From: Tenacibaculum piscium | GTDB lineage: Bacteria > Bacteroidota > Bacteroidia > Flavobacteriales > Flavobacteriaceae | Direction: 5' to 3' | Length of the DNA stretch: 64,000 nt | NCBI RefSeq assembly: GCF_021390715.1 | Contig: NZ_JAJGWT010000008.1 | Coordinates: forward strand, 62,001 to 126,000 | Part shown: positions 1 through 8,591 of the stretch, one piece after another | Position numbering within the stretch: the stretch's first letter is position 1 | Layout of the letters: each line of letters starts with the position of its first letter | Program-made: the position numbers and the translations under genes | Notes under the pieces: generated by a model | What the model was told of the DNA's origin: nothing | The model's database searches: none | What the model saw: only the letters and a program-made list of their open reading frames with translations

Positions 1-131
1 TAAAAATGAATGTTCATTCTTTTTTTGATATTTTTAACTTTTGAACTTTAATTGAGCTTAAAAATACTCAAAGAATACTTATAAAGTATTTATACTTTAA
101 AAAAAATCAGGAATAAAACACATAATATACT

Positions 132-159
132 TTTGTTTAGATTAATGACACTATATTTG
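132..159 (+). promoter_or_regulatory. Promoter of the cold-shock gene
   Basis: A TATATTTG box at 152-159 fits the Bacteroidota -7 consensus TAnnTTTG, with TTTG at 132-135 as the -33 element about 16 bases upstream. It would give a leader of about 30 nt, much shorter than the long cold-shock leader of E. coli cspA. Confidence 0.6.
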
Positions 160-196
160 CAAACTAATAAGTACTAACAAATTAATTTACATTACG

Positions 197-388
197 ATGA
201 GTAAAGGAATAGTAAAATTTTTCAACGACACTAAAGGATTTGGTTTTATTACAGAAGAAGGTGTTGAAAAAGACCACTTTGTACACATTTCAGGTTTAAT
301 CGACGAGATTAGAGAAGGTGACGAAGTTGAATTCGATTTAGAAGAAGGAAACAAAGGACCAAATGCAGTGAACGTAAAAGTGATCTAG
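197..388 (+). CDS. Cold-shock domain protein (CspA family)
   Basis: A 63-residue single cold-shock domain. Such proteins bind single-stranded RNA and DNA and act as RNA chaperones in the cytoplasm. RNP1 is clear (KGFGFI, residues 13-18) and RNP2 appears as HFVHI (27-31). The acidic C-terminal half (EFDLEEGNKGP) and the length are normal for the family. It stands alone behind its own TAnnTTTG promoter and ends in a strong bidirectional terminator. Whether it is cold-induced or constitutive cannot be seen from the sequence; the short leader argues against the long-leader cold regulation known in E. coli. Family assignment is secure; the exact paralogue is not. Confidence 0.96.
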   Translation: MSKGIVKFFNDTKGFGFITEEGVEKDHFVHISGLIDEIREGDEVEFDLEEGNKGPNAVNVKVI

Positions 389-408
389 TATATAATCCAT
401 ATATTTTC

Positions 409-443
409 AAAAAAACCTCATCAATTTATTGATGAGGTTTTTT
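409..443. terminator. Bidirectional terminator between cold-shock gene and lrp-like gene
   Basis: Hairpin with 9-bp arms CCTCATCAA (416-424) and TTGATGAGG (429-437), an A-run on the left and a T-run on the right, so it can stop transcription from both convergent genes. The stop codon of the minus-strand regulator lies directly beside it (445-447). Confidence 0.85.
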
Positions 444-444
444 A

Positions 445-906
445 TTATACATAATATGCTGTTTTGTCGATGATTTCTTTAAGGACAAACGAACTTTCTA
501 AAACACCGATGTTTTCAATTTTAGATAATTTTAAACGTACAAAATCATGATAATCTTCAATTCCTGGTAAGTTGATGTGTAAAAAATAATCTACCTTTCC
601 CGCCATGTGATAACATTTTTGAACCTCTTTCAATTCTTTTATTTGCGCTTCAAACTTATCCATAAAACCTTGATTATGATATCGCAAAGAAACCATACAA
701 ATAGCCGTTATAGGTCTATTTATATGATTTTTATCTAAAATTGCTACATATTTTTTAATAACACCTAATTTCTCCAAACGCCGAATCCTATCATAAATAG
801 GAGAGACCGTTAGATTTAAACTTTGAGAAATTTCTTTCGCGGTCTTTTTACAATCTTCTTGCAAGATTCGTATTATCTTTAAATCAACTTCATCTAATTT
901 TATCAT
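445..906 (-). CDS. Lrp/AsnC family transcriptional regulator
   Basis: A 153-residue protein with the standard two-part Lrp/AsnC layout: an N-terminal helix-turn-helix (about residues 4-50, with LDEVDLKIIRIL and a recognition region near SPIYDRIRRLEKLGVI) and a C-terminal RAM/AsnC ligand-binding domain (about 65-150). Family members form octamers or dimers and sense amino acids. It is divergent from the YitT gene across a 290-bp spacer, so YitT is a possible target. The real ligand and regulon cannot be inferred. A second, unrelated paralogue lies at 4137-4616. Confidence 0.93.
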   Translation of the reverse strand: MIKLDEVDLKIIRILQEDCKKTAKEISQSLNLTVSPIYDRIRRLEKLGVIKKYVAILDKNHINRPITAICMVSLRYHNQGFMDKFEAQIKELKEVQKCYHMAGKVDYFLHINLPGIEDYHDFVRLKLSKIENIGVLESSFVLKEIIDKTAYYV

Positions 907-1196
907 TTTATGCTATTTTTTATATATGATTCTTTTAAAAATCAAGATTATTATTTATCAAAAAACCGTAAAAATCACTTAAAAAAAATCAAAACAACTT
1001 CTTAAAAAGTGATATACTTTTAATTATTACTATAAAACAGCTAAAATTACTTATTTAATACGATAATCAAGTGTTTATTACTATAAAATAAGTAATAAAT
1101 ATATTTTTGCACGGATTTTAAAAGATTTTTAAACAGATTTAATCATCATCAAAAACTCAAAAAACAACTTTATAAAAAAAATTAAAAACGGTAATA
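907..1196. promoter_or_regulatory. Divergent control region of lrp-like and yitT-like genes
   Basis: Very AT-rich. A TATTTTTG box at 1102-1109 is the likely -7 element of the YitT gene, giving a leader of about 80 nt. A 13-bp direct repeat TATTACTATAAAA occurs at about 1025-1037 and 1076-1088, just upstream of that box, and is a plausible operator for the neighbouring Lrp-type regulator. No gene is seen here. Confidence 0.45.
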
Positions 1197-2042
1197 ATGA
1201 TAAACAATAATAAAATGAGTGCTGAATTTAAAAACTATGGATTAGTATTTATTGGATCTTTAATAGTCGCACTGGCTTTTGCATTATTTATAGTGCCTTA
1301 TAATATTGTGCCTGGTGGAGTTTTTGGACTAGGAATTATCCTGAGTGAGCTTATTGGTTTTTCATCGATTGGCGTTATCGCATTGTGCATTAACATTCCT
1401 TTATTACTTTGGGGAACTAGTTTGTTGGGAAAAAAAACAGGGTTTAAAACTGCTTTTTTCATGATTTCATCATCATTTTTATTAGATATTATATCATTAT
1501 TTACAAAAAATCAGGTTTTAATTGATGATATTTTATTGTCGTCTATTTTAGGCGGAATCCTTATTGGTGTTACCATTTTTTTAGTTAAAAAAGCAGGAGC
1601 AACCACTGGTGGACAAGATATTTTAGCCAGAATTTTAGCGACAAAAATCAATATTAGTTTTAATCAATTAATACTTATTATTGATGCTTTAATTATTATT
1701 TCTGGAGTTCTTACTTTTGGAAATTATAAAATAGCTACGTATTGTTTGATAACAATTATTGCGACCAGTAAAACAATCGATTATTTTATGAAACAAGATA
1801 TTCAGAATAAAACAATGCTTGTTTTCTCTAAAAAGAATGCTTTAATTCAAAAAAATATCATGGGTGATACGACTATTTATCAGAAATTCATCAAGATAAT
1901 TCATCAAGATTCTAGTGAAAAAATGATTTTAATCACAAAAAATAATAAAAACTTATCTGTTATTGAGAGTATTATTTATAATACAGATCCTGATGCTGAA
2001 ATAATTACGTTAGCCTCTAATTTTAGTTTAAGTAACGTATAA
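1197..2042 (+). CDS. YitT family membrane protein
   Basis: A 281-residue integral membrane protein. The first about 190 residues hold five to six hydrophobic segments, with the family's glycine-rich signatures PGGVFGLGI (about 39-47) and GATTGGQDIL (about 133-142). The C-terminal about 80 residues form the soluble DUF2179 domain typical of YitT proteins. The family is widespread and its transported substrate, if any, is unknown. An internal ATG six codons downstream (MSAEFKN) is an alternative start. It is the only gene of its transcript, with a promoter at 1102-1109 and a terminator at 2061-2097. Confidence 0.9.
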   Translation: MINNNKMSAEFKNYGLVFIGSLIVALAFALFIVPYNIVPGGVFGLGIILSELIGFSSIGVIALCINIPLLLWGTSLLGKKTGFKTAFFMISSSFLLDIISLFTKNQVLIDDILLSSILGGILIGVTIFLVKKAGATTGGQDILARILATKINISFNQLILIIDALIIISGVLTFGNYKIATYCLITIIATSKTIDYFMKQDIQNKTMLVFSKKNALIQKNIMGDTTIYQKFIKIIHQDSSEKMILITKNNKNLSVIESIIYNTDPDAEIITLASNFSLSNV

Positions 2043-2060
2043 GTATAAAATTTTAAAAAC

Positions 2061-2097
2061 AAAAAACGGAATTATATACTATACAATTCCGTTTTTT
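2061..2097. terminator. Bidirectional terminator, yitT-like and DEAD-like genes
   Basis: Arms CGGAATT (2067-2073) and AATTCCG (2085-2091), extended by A-run and T-run (AAAAAA/TTTTTT). It lies between convergent genes. Confidence 0.8.
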
Positions 2098-2123
2098 GTT
2101 TTTAAATGATATGATATGCTTTT

Positions 2124-2735
2124 TTATACTGATATAACTCTAGAATGTTCCATAAAGTACGATTCAAAACGTTTTAATGTTGGTGATATTTTATCGGCAT
2201 ATAAAACAAACTGACATTTATTGATACTTTGTGTAATTCCCATTAGCGCACTGTATGCGTTGGTATTTTTCAGAAATTCGGCATCTTCAATACTAAAAAT
2301 TGTTAATTGTGATGGACTGATTCCGTTAAGTAAAAACAATTTATTCATTCTTTTAGGCGTAGAAATAAGAATATCAACACCTTCAAAAATTTCCGATTTT
2401 TGAGTATCTACATGCATTTTTTCATCGGCTAAATACACACGTATTTCTTTATATCGTGTATATTTAAAAAACTCTTTATATATTTCAGCTGCTTTTTCAT
2501 TATTTTCAACGAGTACAAAGGCTCTAGGGCTGTTTCCTTCAGGTTGAAATTTTAATTTTTGCAAAGTTGTAAGTACAAGAGTCGTTGTTTTTCCGCTTCC
2601 TTCTAAGCCTGTACAATAGATATTTGCACCACTTTTTATAGCAGGAATACTTTTCTTTTGTAAGGGTGTAGGGGTTGTTATTTCTAAGGATACTAATTTT
2701 TCTTGTATTTCTGAATGTAATTTTTTAAAAGGCAT
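2124..2735 (-). CDS. Single-domain DEAD-box-like protein with altered motif II
   Basis: A 203-residue protein that matches only the first RecA-like domain of DEAD-box helicases. Seen: a Q-motif region (TPTPLQKKSIPAI, about 21-33), an intact P-loop (GLEGSGKTTT, about 43-52) and a motif Ib-like STPKR (about 125-129). Motif II, normally DEAD, reads EDAE (SIEDAEFL) and motif III, normally SAT, reads YAD. There is no second RecA domain, and the open reading frame ends cleanly, so this is not a recent truncation. ATP binding is plausible; helicase activity is not. It may be a regulatory partner or competitor of a real RNA helicase such as the one at 53753. It stands alone on its strand. Confidence 0.75.
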   Translation of the reverse strand: MPFKKLHSEIQEKLVSLEITTPTPLQKKSIPAIKSGANIYCTGLEGSGKTTTLVLTTLQKLKFQPEGNSPRAFVLVENNEKAAEIYKEFFKYTRYKEIRVYLADEKMHVDTQKSEIFEGVDILISTPKRMNKLFLLNGISPSQLTIFSIEDAEFLKNTNAYSALMGITQSINKCQFVLYADKISPTLKRFESYFMEHSRVISV

Positions 2736-3270
2736 AAAAGCTGTTTATCGTAAAATTTGGCGTGAAATTTATAAAAATGCAAATATACAACTAAACAGCA
2801 ATAACATCAGAAAATTATCGTCATCCTGATTTTTTCTATTTTTTAGCTTTTAAAAAATTAAGAAGTTGAAATGAATTTTAAATAAAATAAATAAGACAGG
2901 TTAATTTAAATACTAGGTGAGGTAAGCAAGTTTGTAAAAAAGAATCTTATCAAAAAACAAATAAAGAACAATAAAACACTCTATTTAACATAATGTTAAT
3001 TATAATACATATATATTTATAGAAAAATAGGTGGTGTATGTATGTATTATTAGTATTATTAAGTTATTTATTTATGTTTTAATTAATTTAAAATTTATTT
3101 AATTAATTTAAAATTTATTTAATTTTTTATTTAAAAAAAACAACAAAACAAAAAACAACTAACACGCGACTTTCTTTTATTACGAAACGAATTAATTTAC
3201 TTTTACGAACTTTGATATATCTATCAATTTAAACAAAATCATCAACATCAAAAAAAAGCCAAAACAATTT
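2736..3270. other. AT-rich intergenic region with short direct repeats
   Basis: No gene is seen in 535 bp between two divergent genes. It holds a perfect 20-bp tandem duplication (3081-3100 and 3101-3120, unit beginning AATTAATTTAAA). It also holds the 18-mer TCTATTTAACATAATGTT (2980-2997), which recurs at 3988-4005 on the far side of the pseudouridine synthase gene. The promoter of that gene is not obvious; TACTTTTA near 3200 is the nearest match to TAnnTTTG. Confidence 0.5.
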
Positions 3271-3969
3271 ATGAGCCTTACAATTCTTTATGAGGATGCT
3301 TATATCCTATGTGTTTCTAAGCCTAATAATATCGTTGTTCATCACGCCTATCATTCTAGAAATGTTTCTGATGAAGATTCTTTATTACAAATACTATTCA
3401 ATCAATTTGGACAAAAATTTTATCCAATCCACCGTTTAGACAGAAAAACTTCAGGAATTATTTTATTAGCAAAAGAAACAAAATACGTTTCTAAATTCCA
3501 AGAACTTTTCACGAACAATGAAATTCAGAAAACATATTATGGAATTGTCCGAGGACATGCTCCTGCTTCTAAAACGATTGATTCTCCTGTAAAAGGACGT
3601 GATTCTGACGTTTATAAAGAAGCCGAAACACATTTAAAAACAGTTGCAAATATTATTTTAGATATTCCTGTAAAACCTTACGAAACCTCACGTTATAGCT
3701 TGGTTGAAATGAAACCAACTACGGGAAGATTACATCAATTACGCATTCATCTCAATAAAATAAGTCATCCACTTATTGGCGATCCAAAATATGGTGATAA
3801 AAATCATAATATCATGTTTATTGATAATTTTGATTGTGAGAACTTATTTTTACACGCCTATTCTTTGGAATTTTCGCATCCTTTTTCATCAGAAAAACTT
3901 CTTATAAAAGCCAATTTTCCAAAAGATTGGACAACTGTTTTTAAACGATTTGAATGGAGTTTTGAATAA
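3271..3969 (+). CDS. RluA-family pseudouridine synthase, TruC-like
   Basis: A 232-residue single-domain enzyme of the RluA family. It carries the catalytic motif HRLDRKTSG with the nucleophilic aspartate at residue 57, the KP...VVHH opening typical of TruC, and the GRLHQLRIHL motif (about residue 151) for substrate binding. TruC makes pseudouridine 65 in tRNA(Ile1/Asp) in E. coli; the RNA target here is inferred only from size and motif. It has no S4 domain, again as in TruC. The gene is isolated and ends in a strong terminator. The start ATG is well placed just ahead of the conserved LTILYEDAYILCVSKP. Confidence 0.9.
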   Translation: MSLTILYEDAYILCVSKPNNIVVHHAYHSRNVSDEDSLLQILFNQFGQKFYPIHRLDRKTSGIILLAKETKYVSKFQELFTNNEIQKTYYGIVRGHAPASKTIDSPVKGRDSDVYKEAETHLKTVANIILDIPVKPYETSRYSLVEMKPTTGRLHQLRIHLNKISHPLIGDPKYGDKNHNIMFIDNFDCENLFLHAYSLEFSHPFSSEKLLIKANFPKDWTTVFKRFEWSFE

Positions 3970-3987
3970 TAAAGCATCTTCTATTAT

Positions 3988-4084
3988 TCTATTTAACATA
4001 ATGTTGTTTTTTTATATTAAATAAAAAACAACATTATATATTGATAAAACTTAAAAATCCCGCTTTTAAAAAGCGGGATTTTAT
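3988..4084 (+). terminator. Terminator of the TruC-like gene plus an AT-rich inverted repeat
   Basis: The terminator is AATCCCGCTT (4056-4065) paired with AAGCGGGATT (4071-4080), followed by T's. Just upstream, about 3999-4038, is a second imperfect inverted repeat (ATAATGTTGTTTTTT against AAAAAACAACATTAT) whose function is unknown. Confidence 0.8.
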
Positions 4085-4136
4085 ACTAAAAGACTATAAA
4101 TTAAGTTTTTACACTAAAACTAAATTTTCTCTAACT

Positions 4137-4616
4137 CTAAATTTCTTTAAAAATAGCGTGCATTAAGCGTTTTTTATCGTTGATGCTTTCTTCTAGAGAA
4201 ATCATTGTTTCGGTTCTGTAAACACCTTCAATATCATCCATTCGATAAATAATATCTTTTGCATCGTGTGTACTTTTCGCTCTCACTTTGCAAAATACGT
4301 TGTATTTCCCAGCGGTTACATAGGCTACAGTTACATTTGGAATCAATCTTAAATTGTCCAAAACGTGTTGTGTCATTGATGATTTTTCGAGATAAACGCC
4401 AACGTGAGCTATAAAAGTGTATCCCATTTTATCGTAATTTAACGACAATGTTGAGCCTTGTATAATTCCTTCGTCTTCCATTTTTTTAACACGTACGTGA
4501 ATTGTTCCTGCCGATACTAATAGTTTTTTGGCAATATCCGTAAATGGCGTTCGTGCATTTTCAATTAAAATGTCTAATATCTGATGGTCTATTTCATCGA
4601 GTACAAACTTCTTCAT
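4137..4616 (-). CDS. Lrp/AsnC family transcriptional regulator
   Basis: A 159-residue regulator with an N-terminal winged helix-turn-helix (about 5-50, DEIDHQILDILIENARTPF) and a C-terminal RAM ligand-binding domain (about 65-150). I chose the ATG at 4616 because MKKFVLDEIDHQ matches family N-termini; an in-frame ATG eight codons upstream (4640) would add a run of basic residues. It is unlike the regulator at 445-906. An M14 peptidase and an aminotransferase follow on the same strand upstream, but a 190-bp gap separates it from them, so co-regulation is only a guess. Confidence 0.9.
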   Translation of the reverse strand: MKKFVLDEIDHQILDILIENARTPFTDIAKKLLVSAGTIHVRVKKMEDEGIIQGSTLSLNYDKMGYTFIAHVGVYLEKSSMTQHVLDNLRLIPNVTVAYVTAGKYNVFCKVRAKSTHDAKDIIYRMDDIEGVYRTETMISLEESINDKKRLMHAIFKEI

Positions 4617-4807
4617 TCTTTTTTTTTCAGGTAAAATCACTAAAATAAGTTTTTATAAATTTTTTAAATAACAATTAAATGACTTTATGATTGTTTTTTA
4701 AGAGATAAACTTTCGGGTTTTTTATCTTGATACTTCTTCACATTTTATTACTTTTTTTATTCTTTGACTATTTCTTTTTCGTTTTCTTTCGTTTTTTTTT
4801 GATATAA

Positions 4808-5950
4808 TTATTTACGTAATTCTTTGTGTCCGATATATGAAGATAAGTCTCCTTCTTTTTCTTTCTTTAAAGTCGGTGCAAATTTACCATTTTCTACTTT
4901 CTCTACATACTGAAAAGCCACATCTTTTTGATTATTTTCGTGATTATTTTCCGTTTTATTTCCTGTTCGATATATAACATCATAGAAGTTCTTGATATTG
5001 TTTGGAATAGCGAAATATTCTTGATGTTCTGTAGTATTATTTTTACAAGCAAGATGATAAATCCCTTGTAATAGTGCAAAAAAGTTAAATTTACGCACAT
5101 TTTCTCGTTCATAATCGTTTGGAAAATGCCCTGCTTCTATCAAAATTGTATTGTATCCTAATTTTTGAAACGTATCTCCAGTGGCTGTTGGATAAAATTC
5201 ATCGGTATATCGTCCTATATGATTCGGAATTATTTCCTGTAATAATTCATTCATGGCGATAATTACGTTCATGGTTTTTTTACGTCCTTCTGTAATTTTT
5301 CGGGTAATTTCTTCGGATGGTGCTAAGAATGAAATTGTTGCAGGATTTCGAGTTCCTTCCACGCCGAAAATGGTTCTTTGGTCGTGTAAGTTGAAGCAGA
5401 AATCAGGATTTACGGTATCTAAAATTTTGCGTAATAGTTTACTTTCTTTGGCTTTTAAATCGACGGCATCTCTATTTAAGTCGATATTATTAGCATTTAC
5501 TCTGGTATAAACCTCCGCTCCATCAGGATTTAAGATTGGAATAATCGTAATTTCACAATTTTCTAAAATTGTTTTTGCAATGTTATTTTCTTGATAATTT
5601 TCTTCATTTTTCAAGAAGTTCAGAAAATCGAACACGGCTTTTGTTCCTGTGCTTTCATTTCCGTGCATTTGACTCCAAATAAGAATTTTTACTTGCTTAT
5701 TTTCTTTTTTATTTTCTAATTTTCCTGTTTTTTCTTGCTTAATTTTTAGTTGATAAATATCTTTTCCTTGTTCGGACTCCCCTATTTTATATGCGGATAT
5801 TTTTTGATGATTTTCAATTTTAACATTAGAAAATTCTTCAATAATTGGTTTAATATGTTCTAAGGTGATATATCTTCCAGATATTTTGGATTGTTTAATT
5901 TTTTGATAATTTTCTTCTAAAAAATCAATATTTAGTGTATTGGTATTCAT
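4808..5950 (-). CDS. M14 family zinc carboxypeptidase
   Basis: A 380-residue peptidase of the carboxypeptidase A clan. The zinc ligands are visible: HGNE (His96 and Glu99, in QMHGNEST) and the distal His189 (FNLHDQ). The catalytic glutamate is likely Glu272 (ILIEAGHF), and NPDGAE (about 141-146) and NNIDLNRD (about 154-161) are family hallmarks. I see no signal peptide, so it probably acts in the cytoplasm on peptides or amidated substrates. It lies 69 bp downstream of the class V aminotransferase on the same strand, so the two are probably one transcript. The specificity (carboxypeptidase or deacylase) cannot be told. Confidence 0.9.
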   Translation of the reverse strand: MNTNTLNIDFLEENYQKIKQSKISGRYITLEHIKPIIEEFSNVKIENHQKISAYKIGESEQGKDIYQLKIKQEKTGKLENKKENKQVKILIWSQMHGNESTGTKAVFDFLNFLKNEENYQENNIAKTILENCEITIIPILNPDGAEVYTRVNANNIDLNRDAVDLKAKESKLLRKILDTVNPDFCFNLHDQRTIFGVEGTRNPATISFLAPSEEITRKITEGRKKTMNVIIAMNELLQEIIPNHIGRYTDEFYPTATGDTFQKLGYNTILIEAGHFPNDYERENVRKFNFFALLQGIYHLACKNNTTEHQEYFAIPNNIKNFYDVIYRTGNKTENNHENNQKDVAFQYVEKVENGKFAPTLKKEKEGDLSSYIGHKELRK

Positions 5951-6019
5951 CGATATTTTTTTGTTCTGTTTTTTTTGTGTTTTTTTTAGATAGTTTTAAA
6001 TTTTAACTAAATTATGATT

Positions 6020-7486
6020 TTAATTTAAAAACCAATTTTCCACGATTTCTTTTTCTATTGATTTCCCAGATTGATGTGTATATTCATTTTTGAGGCTATC
6101 GTATTGATATTCTTTCGCCCAATTTTCGATATTTTCCGTTAATTCTTCTAAAGATTTACAGATAAATTGTACCTCATCATCGGTAATTGTGGGATGTATT
6201 GATAATCGTATCCAGCCAGGTTTTTGAGTATTACATCCTTCTAAAATCTGATTTTTAATTTCATTTGATGTATTTTGATTGACATTTAATAAGAAATGTC
6301 CGTACGTTCCTGCACAGGAGCAACCGCCTCTGGTTTGGATTCCGAATCTATCATTTAATAATTTCACGACTAAATTGAAGTGATATTTTTCATAATAGAA
6401 AGAAAAAATACTCAATCTATCTTTTTGATTTGGGGCTAATATTTTTACGCCATTTAATTTTTCTAAGCATTTAAAAATAACAGGATTTATTTCATTTTCT
6501 CTTTTTTTGATATTTTTCGTTCCCATATTATTTTTCAATTGCATGGCGAATGCAATTTTGATAGTTTGTAAAAAAGCGGGAGTTCCGCCGTCTTCTCTGG
6601 TTTCGATTTCATCAAAATAATCGTGTTGTCCCCACGGATTTGTATAACTCACCGTTCCTCCTCCAGGATTATCGGGAATCATATTTTTATATAATTTTTT
6701 ATTGAAGATTAAAACGCCTGAACTTCCAGGACCTCCTAAGAATTTATGAGGCGAAAAAAAGATAGCGTCTAAATATTCCTCTTTTTTCTTCGGATGCATA
6801 TTTATATCGACATAGGGAGCGGAACAAGCGAAATCAACAAAACACAAACCGCCATATTTATGAATTAAACTTGCTATTTTATGATATTCAGTTTTAATTC
6901 CTGTTACGTTTGAACCTGCGATAATTGACGCTATTTTAATCGGTCTGTCGGCATATTTTTTGATAGTTTCTTCAAAAATATGTAAACAGATTAAGCCCTC
7001 ATCATTACAAGGCACAACAACGACCTCAGCAATAGTTTCTATCCAAGAAGTTTGATTTGAATGATGTTCCATATGACTTACAAAAACGATTGGTCTTTTT
7101 TGGTCAGGAATTAGTGTATTTTCTTTAAGATTTTCAGAAACTTTGAGTCCTAAAATTCGTTGAAATTTATTAACAACGCCTGTCATTCCAGAACCTTCGG
7201 TAATTAAAATATCATCTTCGGATGCGTTTACATGATTTTTAATAATATTCCGAGCTTCATTATAAGCTAATGTCATCACAGCTCCAGCGGTAGCAGTTTC
7301 TGTATGTGTATTTGCGACAAACGCTCCTATTTCATGTAGTAATTTTTCTTCTATCGGATAATATAAACGTCCACTTGCTGTCCAATCGGCATATATCATT
7401 TTTTGTGTTCCGTAAGGCGATTGGTAGGTTTGGTTATTTCCTACGATATTCTTTCTAAATTGACTGAAATAATCTTCTAAATTCAT
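6020..7486 (-). CDS. Class V aminotransferase-fold, PLP-dependent enzyme
   Basis: A 488-residue fold-type I PLP enzyme related to cysteine desulfurases. The PLP-binding lysine sits in FFSPHKFLGGPGSSG (about residue 249), preceded by the conserved VDFACSAPY with the cofactor aspartate (about 218). GGCSCAG (about 392-398) lies where desulfurases carry their catalytic cysteine, so a sulfur-transfer role is possible. It is not a standard IscS or SufS: it is about 80 residues longer and has no isc or suf genes beside it. The likely transcript runs into the M14 peptidase gene. The substrate is unknown. Confidence 0.85.
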   Translation of the reverse strand: MNLEDYFSQFRKNIVGNNQTYQSPYGTQKMIYADWTASGRLYYPIEEKLLHEIGAFVANTHTETATAGAVMTLAYNEARNIIKNHVNASEDDILITEGSGMTGVVNKFQRILGLKVSENLKENTLIPDQKRPIVFVSHMEHHSNQTSWIETIAEVVVVPCNDEGLICLHIFEETIKKYADRPIKIASIIAGSNVTGIKTEYHKIASLIHKYGGLCFVDFACSAPYVDINMHPKKKEEYLDAIFFSPHKFLGGPGSSGVLIFNKKLYKNMIPDNPGGGTVSYTNPWGQHDYFDEIETREDGGTPAFLQTIKIAFAMQLKNNMGTKNIKKRENEINPVIFKCLEKLNGVKILAPNQKDRLSIFSFYYEKYHFNLVVKLLNDRFGIQTRGGCSCAGTYGHFLLNVNQNTSNEIKNQILEGCNTQKPGWIRLSIHPTITDDEVQFICKSLEELTENIENWAKEYQYDSLKNEYTHQSGKSIEKEIVENWFLN

Positions 7487-7594
7487 AAATTATCTATATA
7501 GAATATAAATTTAATTTTTTACATCAAAATAACCTAAAAATTATATAGAATTAACTTTTTTCTAACTTTTGTAAAAAATGTCTTTTACAAAAGA

Positions 7595-7624
7595 AAAAAC
7601 CACTGTTTTTAGCAGTGGTTTTTT
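7595..7624 (-). terminator. Terminator of the 7649-8545 gene
   Basis: Arms ACCACTG (7599-7605) and CAGTGGT (7613-7619) with T-runs on both sides; it lies just past the stop codon of the minus-strand gene. Confidence 0.8.
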
Positions 7625-7648
7625 CAAAAAAAATATTAATTAATATTT

Positions 7649-8545
7649 TTACAATCTAAACTTTCCTCCTATTAAAATGGTTTTCTGAAGAAAGAAAAAG
7701 TTTTGCGAAGCACTATCCGAAGAATTTGAAGTTGTTTTAACATCAGGCATATAAATATGTCCACCTTTCAAATCTGCTTGCACGTAAAAATGTTTTAAGA
7801 AGGAGATATTTACACCTGCAACAAGCGAAGCTCCGTATCCAGACAAATGAAAAGAATCATTTCTATCTTTCCCTAATAATTTTGAATTTGTCTTTGGATA
7901 TAAAATTCCCATTCCAAAACCTTCTGTTAGGTTAATTTGTAAGTTTTCAAGATTCAAGCCAAACCAATGACTTACATCGTCGAAACGTTTTAATTCTACG
8001 TTTACGTAATTCAAACCGTCTGTATGTTCGAAACGTAGAAAATCTTCTGCTAAATTAACAGTTTCATTATTGTACGTTCCGTCATATTTTGCGTTTCCAT
8101 CATTAATATTTCCGTTGATTTTCACATTTTGATCATCAATCATCACATATTTCATGTGGTCAACTCCGATAGAAACCGTGTAATTTTCTTTAAAGAAATA
8201 CCCGATTCTATAATTTGTTTGCGGAATTGTAACGTTACCAGGGTTAAAATACTTGTTAAAAGAGAATTTTGTTTGTCTATCCTGCGCTTTTACATCCGAT
8301 AAGGTAAAGTCATAATTATCGCCTTTAAAATGAATATCAGCATCACTATAACTTGCCCAATTCCATCCCCAATAAGCGAAAAACTTTCCTTTATTGGTTA
8401 CTTTCTTTTTTTGGATGATAAATTTTTCGCTGTTACGCGCTTTATCATATTCTCTATTTTCTTGCTTACTTTGCTCCTGTCCTATTATTGATGATGCGGT
8501 TACCGCCATCATTAATAAACTCAAACTAATTGTTCTTAATTTCAA
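7649..8545 (-). CDS. Predicted outer-membrane beta-barrel protein
   Basis: A 298-residue exported protein. It has an N-terminal signal peptide (MKLRTISLSLLMMAVTASS, likely cleavage after residue 22) and then alternating aromatic and polar strands (for example FSFNKYF, YRIGYFF, YVNVELKRF), ending in FRL, as expected for a porin-like barrel. The start codon is TTG, since no in-frame ATG fits the signal peptide. Such proteins in this lineage are usually annotated as hypothetical; no function can be given. It is downstream of glmM by 46 bp and may share its transcript. Confidence 0.75.
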   Translation of the reverse strand: MKLRTISLSLLMMAVTASSIIGQEQSKQENREYDKARNSEKFIIQKKKVTNKGKFFAYWGWNWASYSDADIHFKGDNYDFTLSDVKAQDRQTKFSFNKYFNPGNVTIPQTNYRIGYFFKENYTVSIGVDHMKYVMIDDQNVKINGNINDGNAKYDGTYNNETVNLAEDFLRFEHTDGLNYVNVELKRFDDVSHWFGLNLENLQINLTEGFGMGILYPKTNSKLLGKDRNDSFHLSGYGASLVAGVNISFLKHFYVQADLKGGHIYMPDVKTTSNSSDSASQNFFFLQKTILIGGKFRL

Positions 8546-8591
8546 CTTGATTATTTATATTTATGTGTTGTTTTTTATTTCTTAAAATTAT

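Noticed and set aside
6020..7486. Assignment of the PLP enzyme as the cysteine desulfurase IscS or SufS
   Set aside because: It is too long, and the neighbourhood has no iron-sulfur assembly genes; only the general class V fold is supported.
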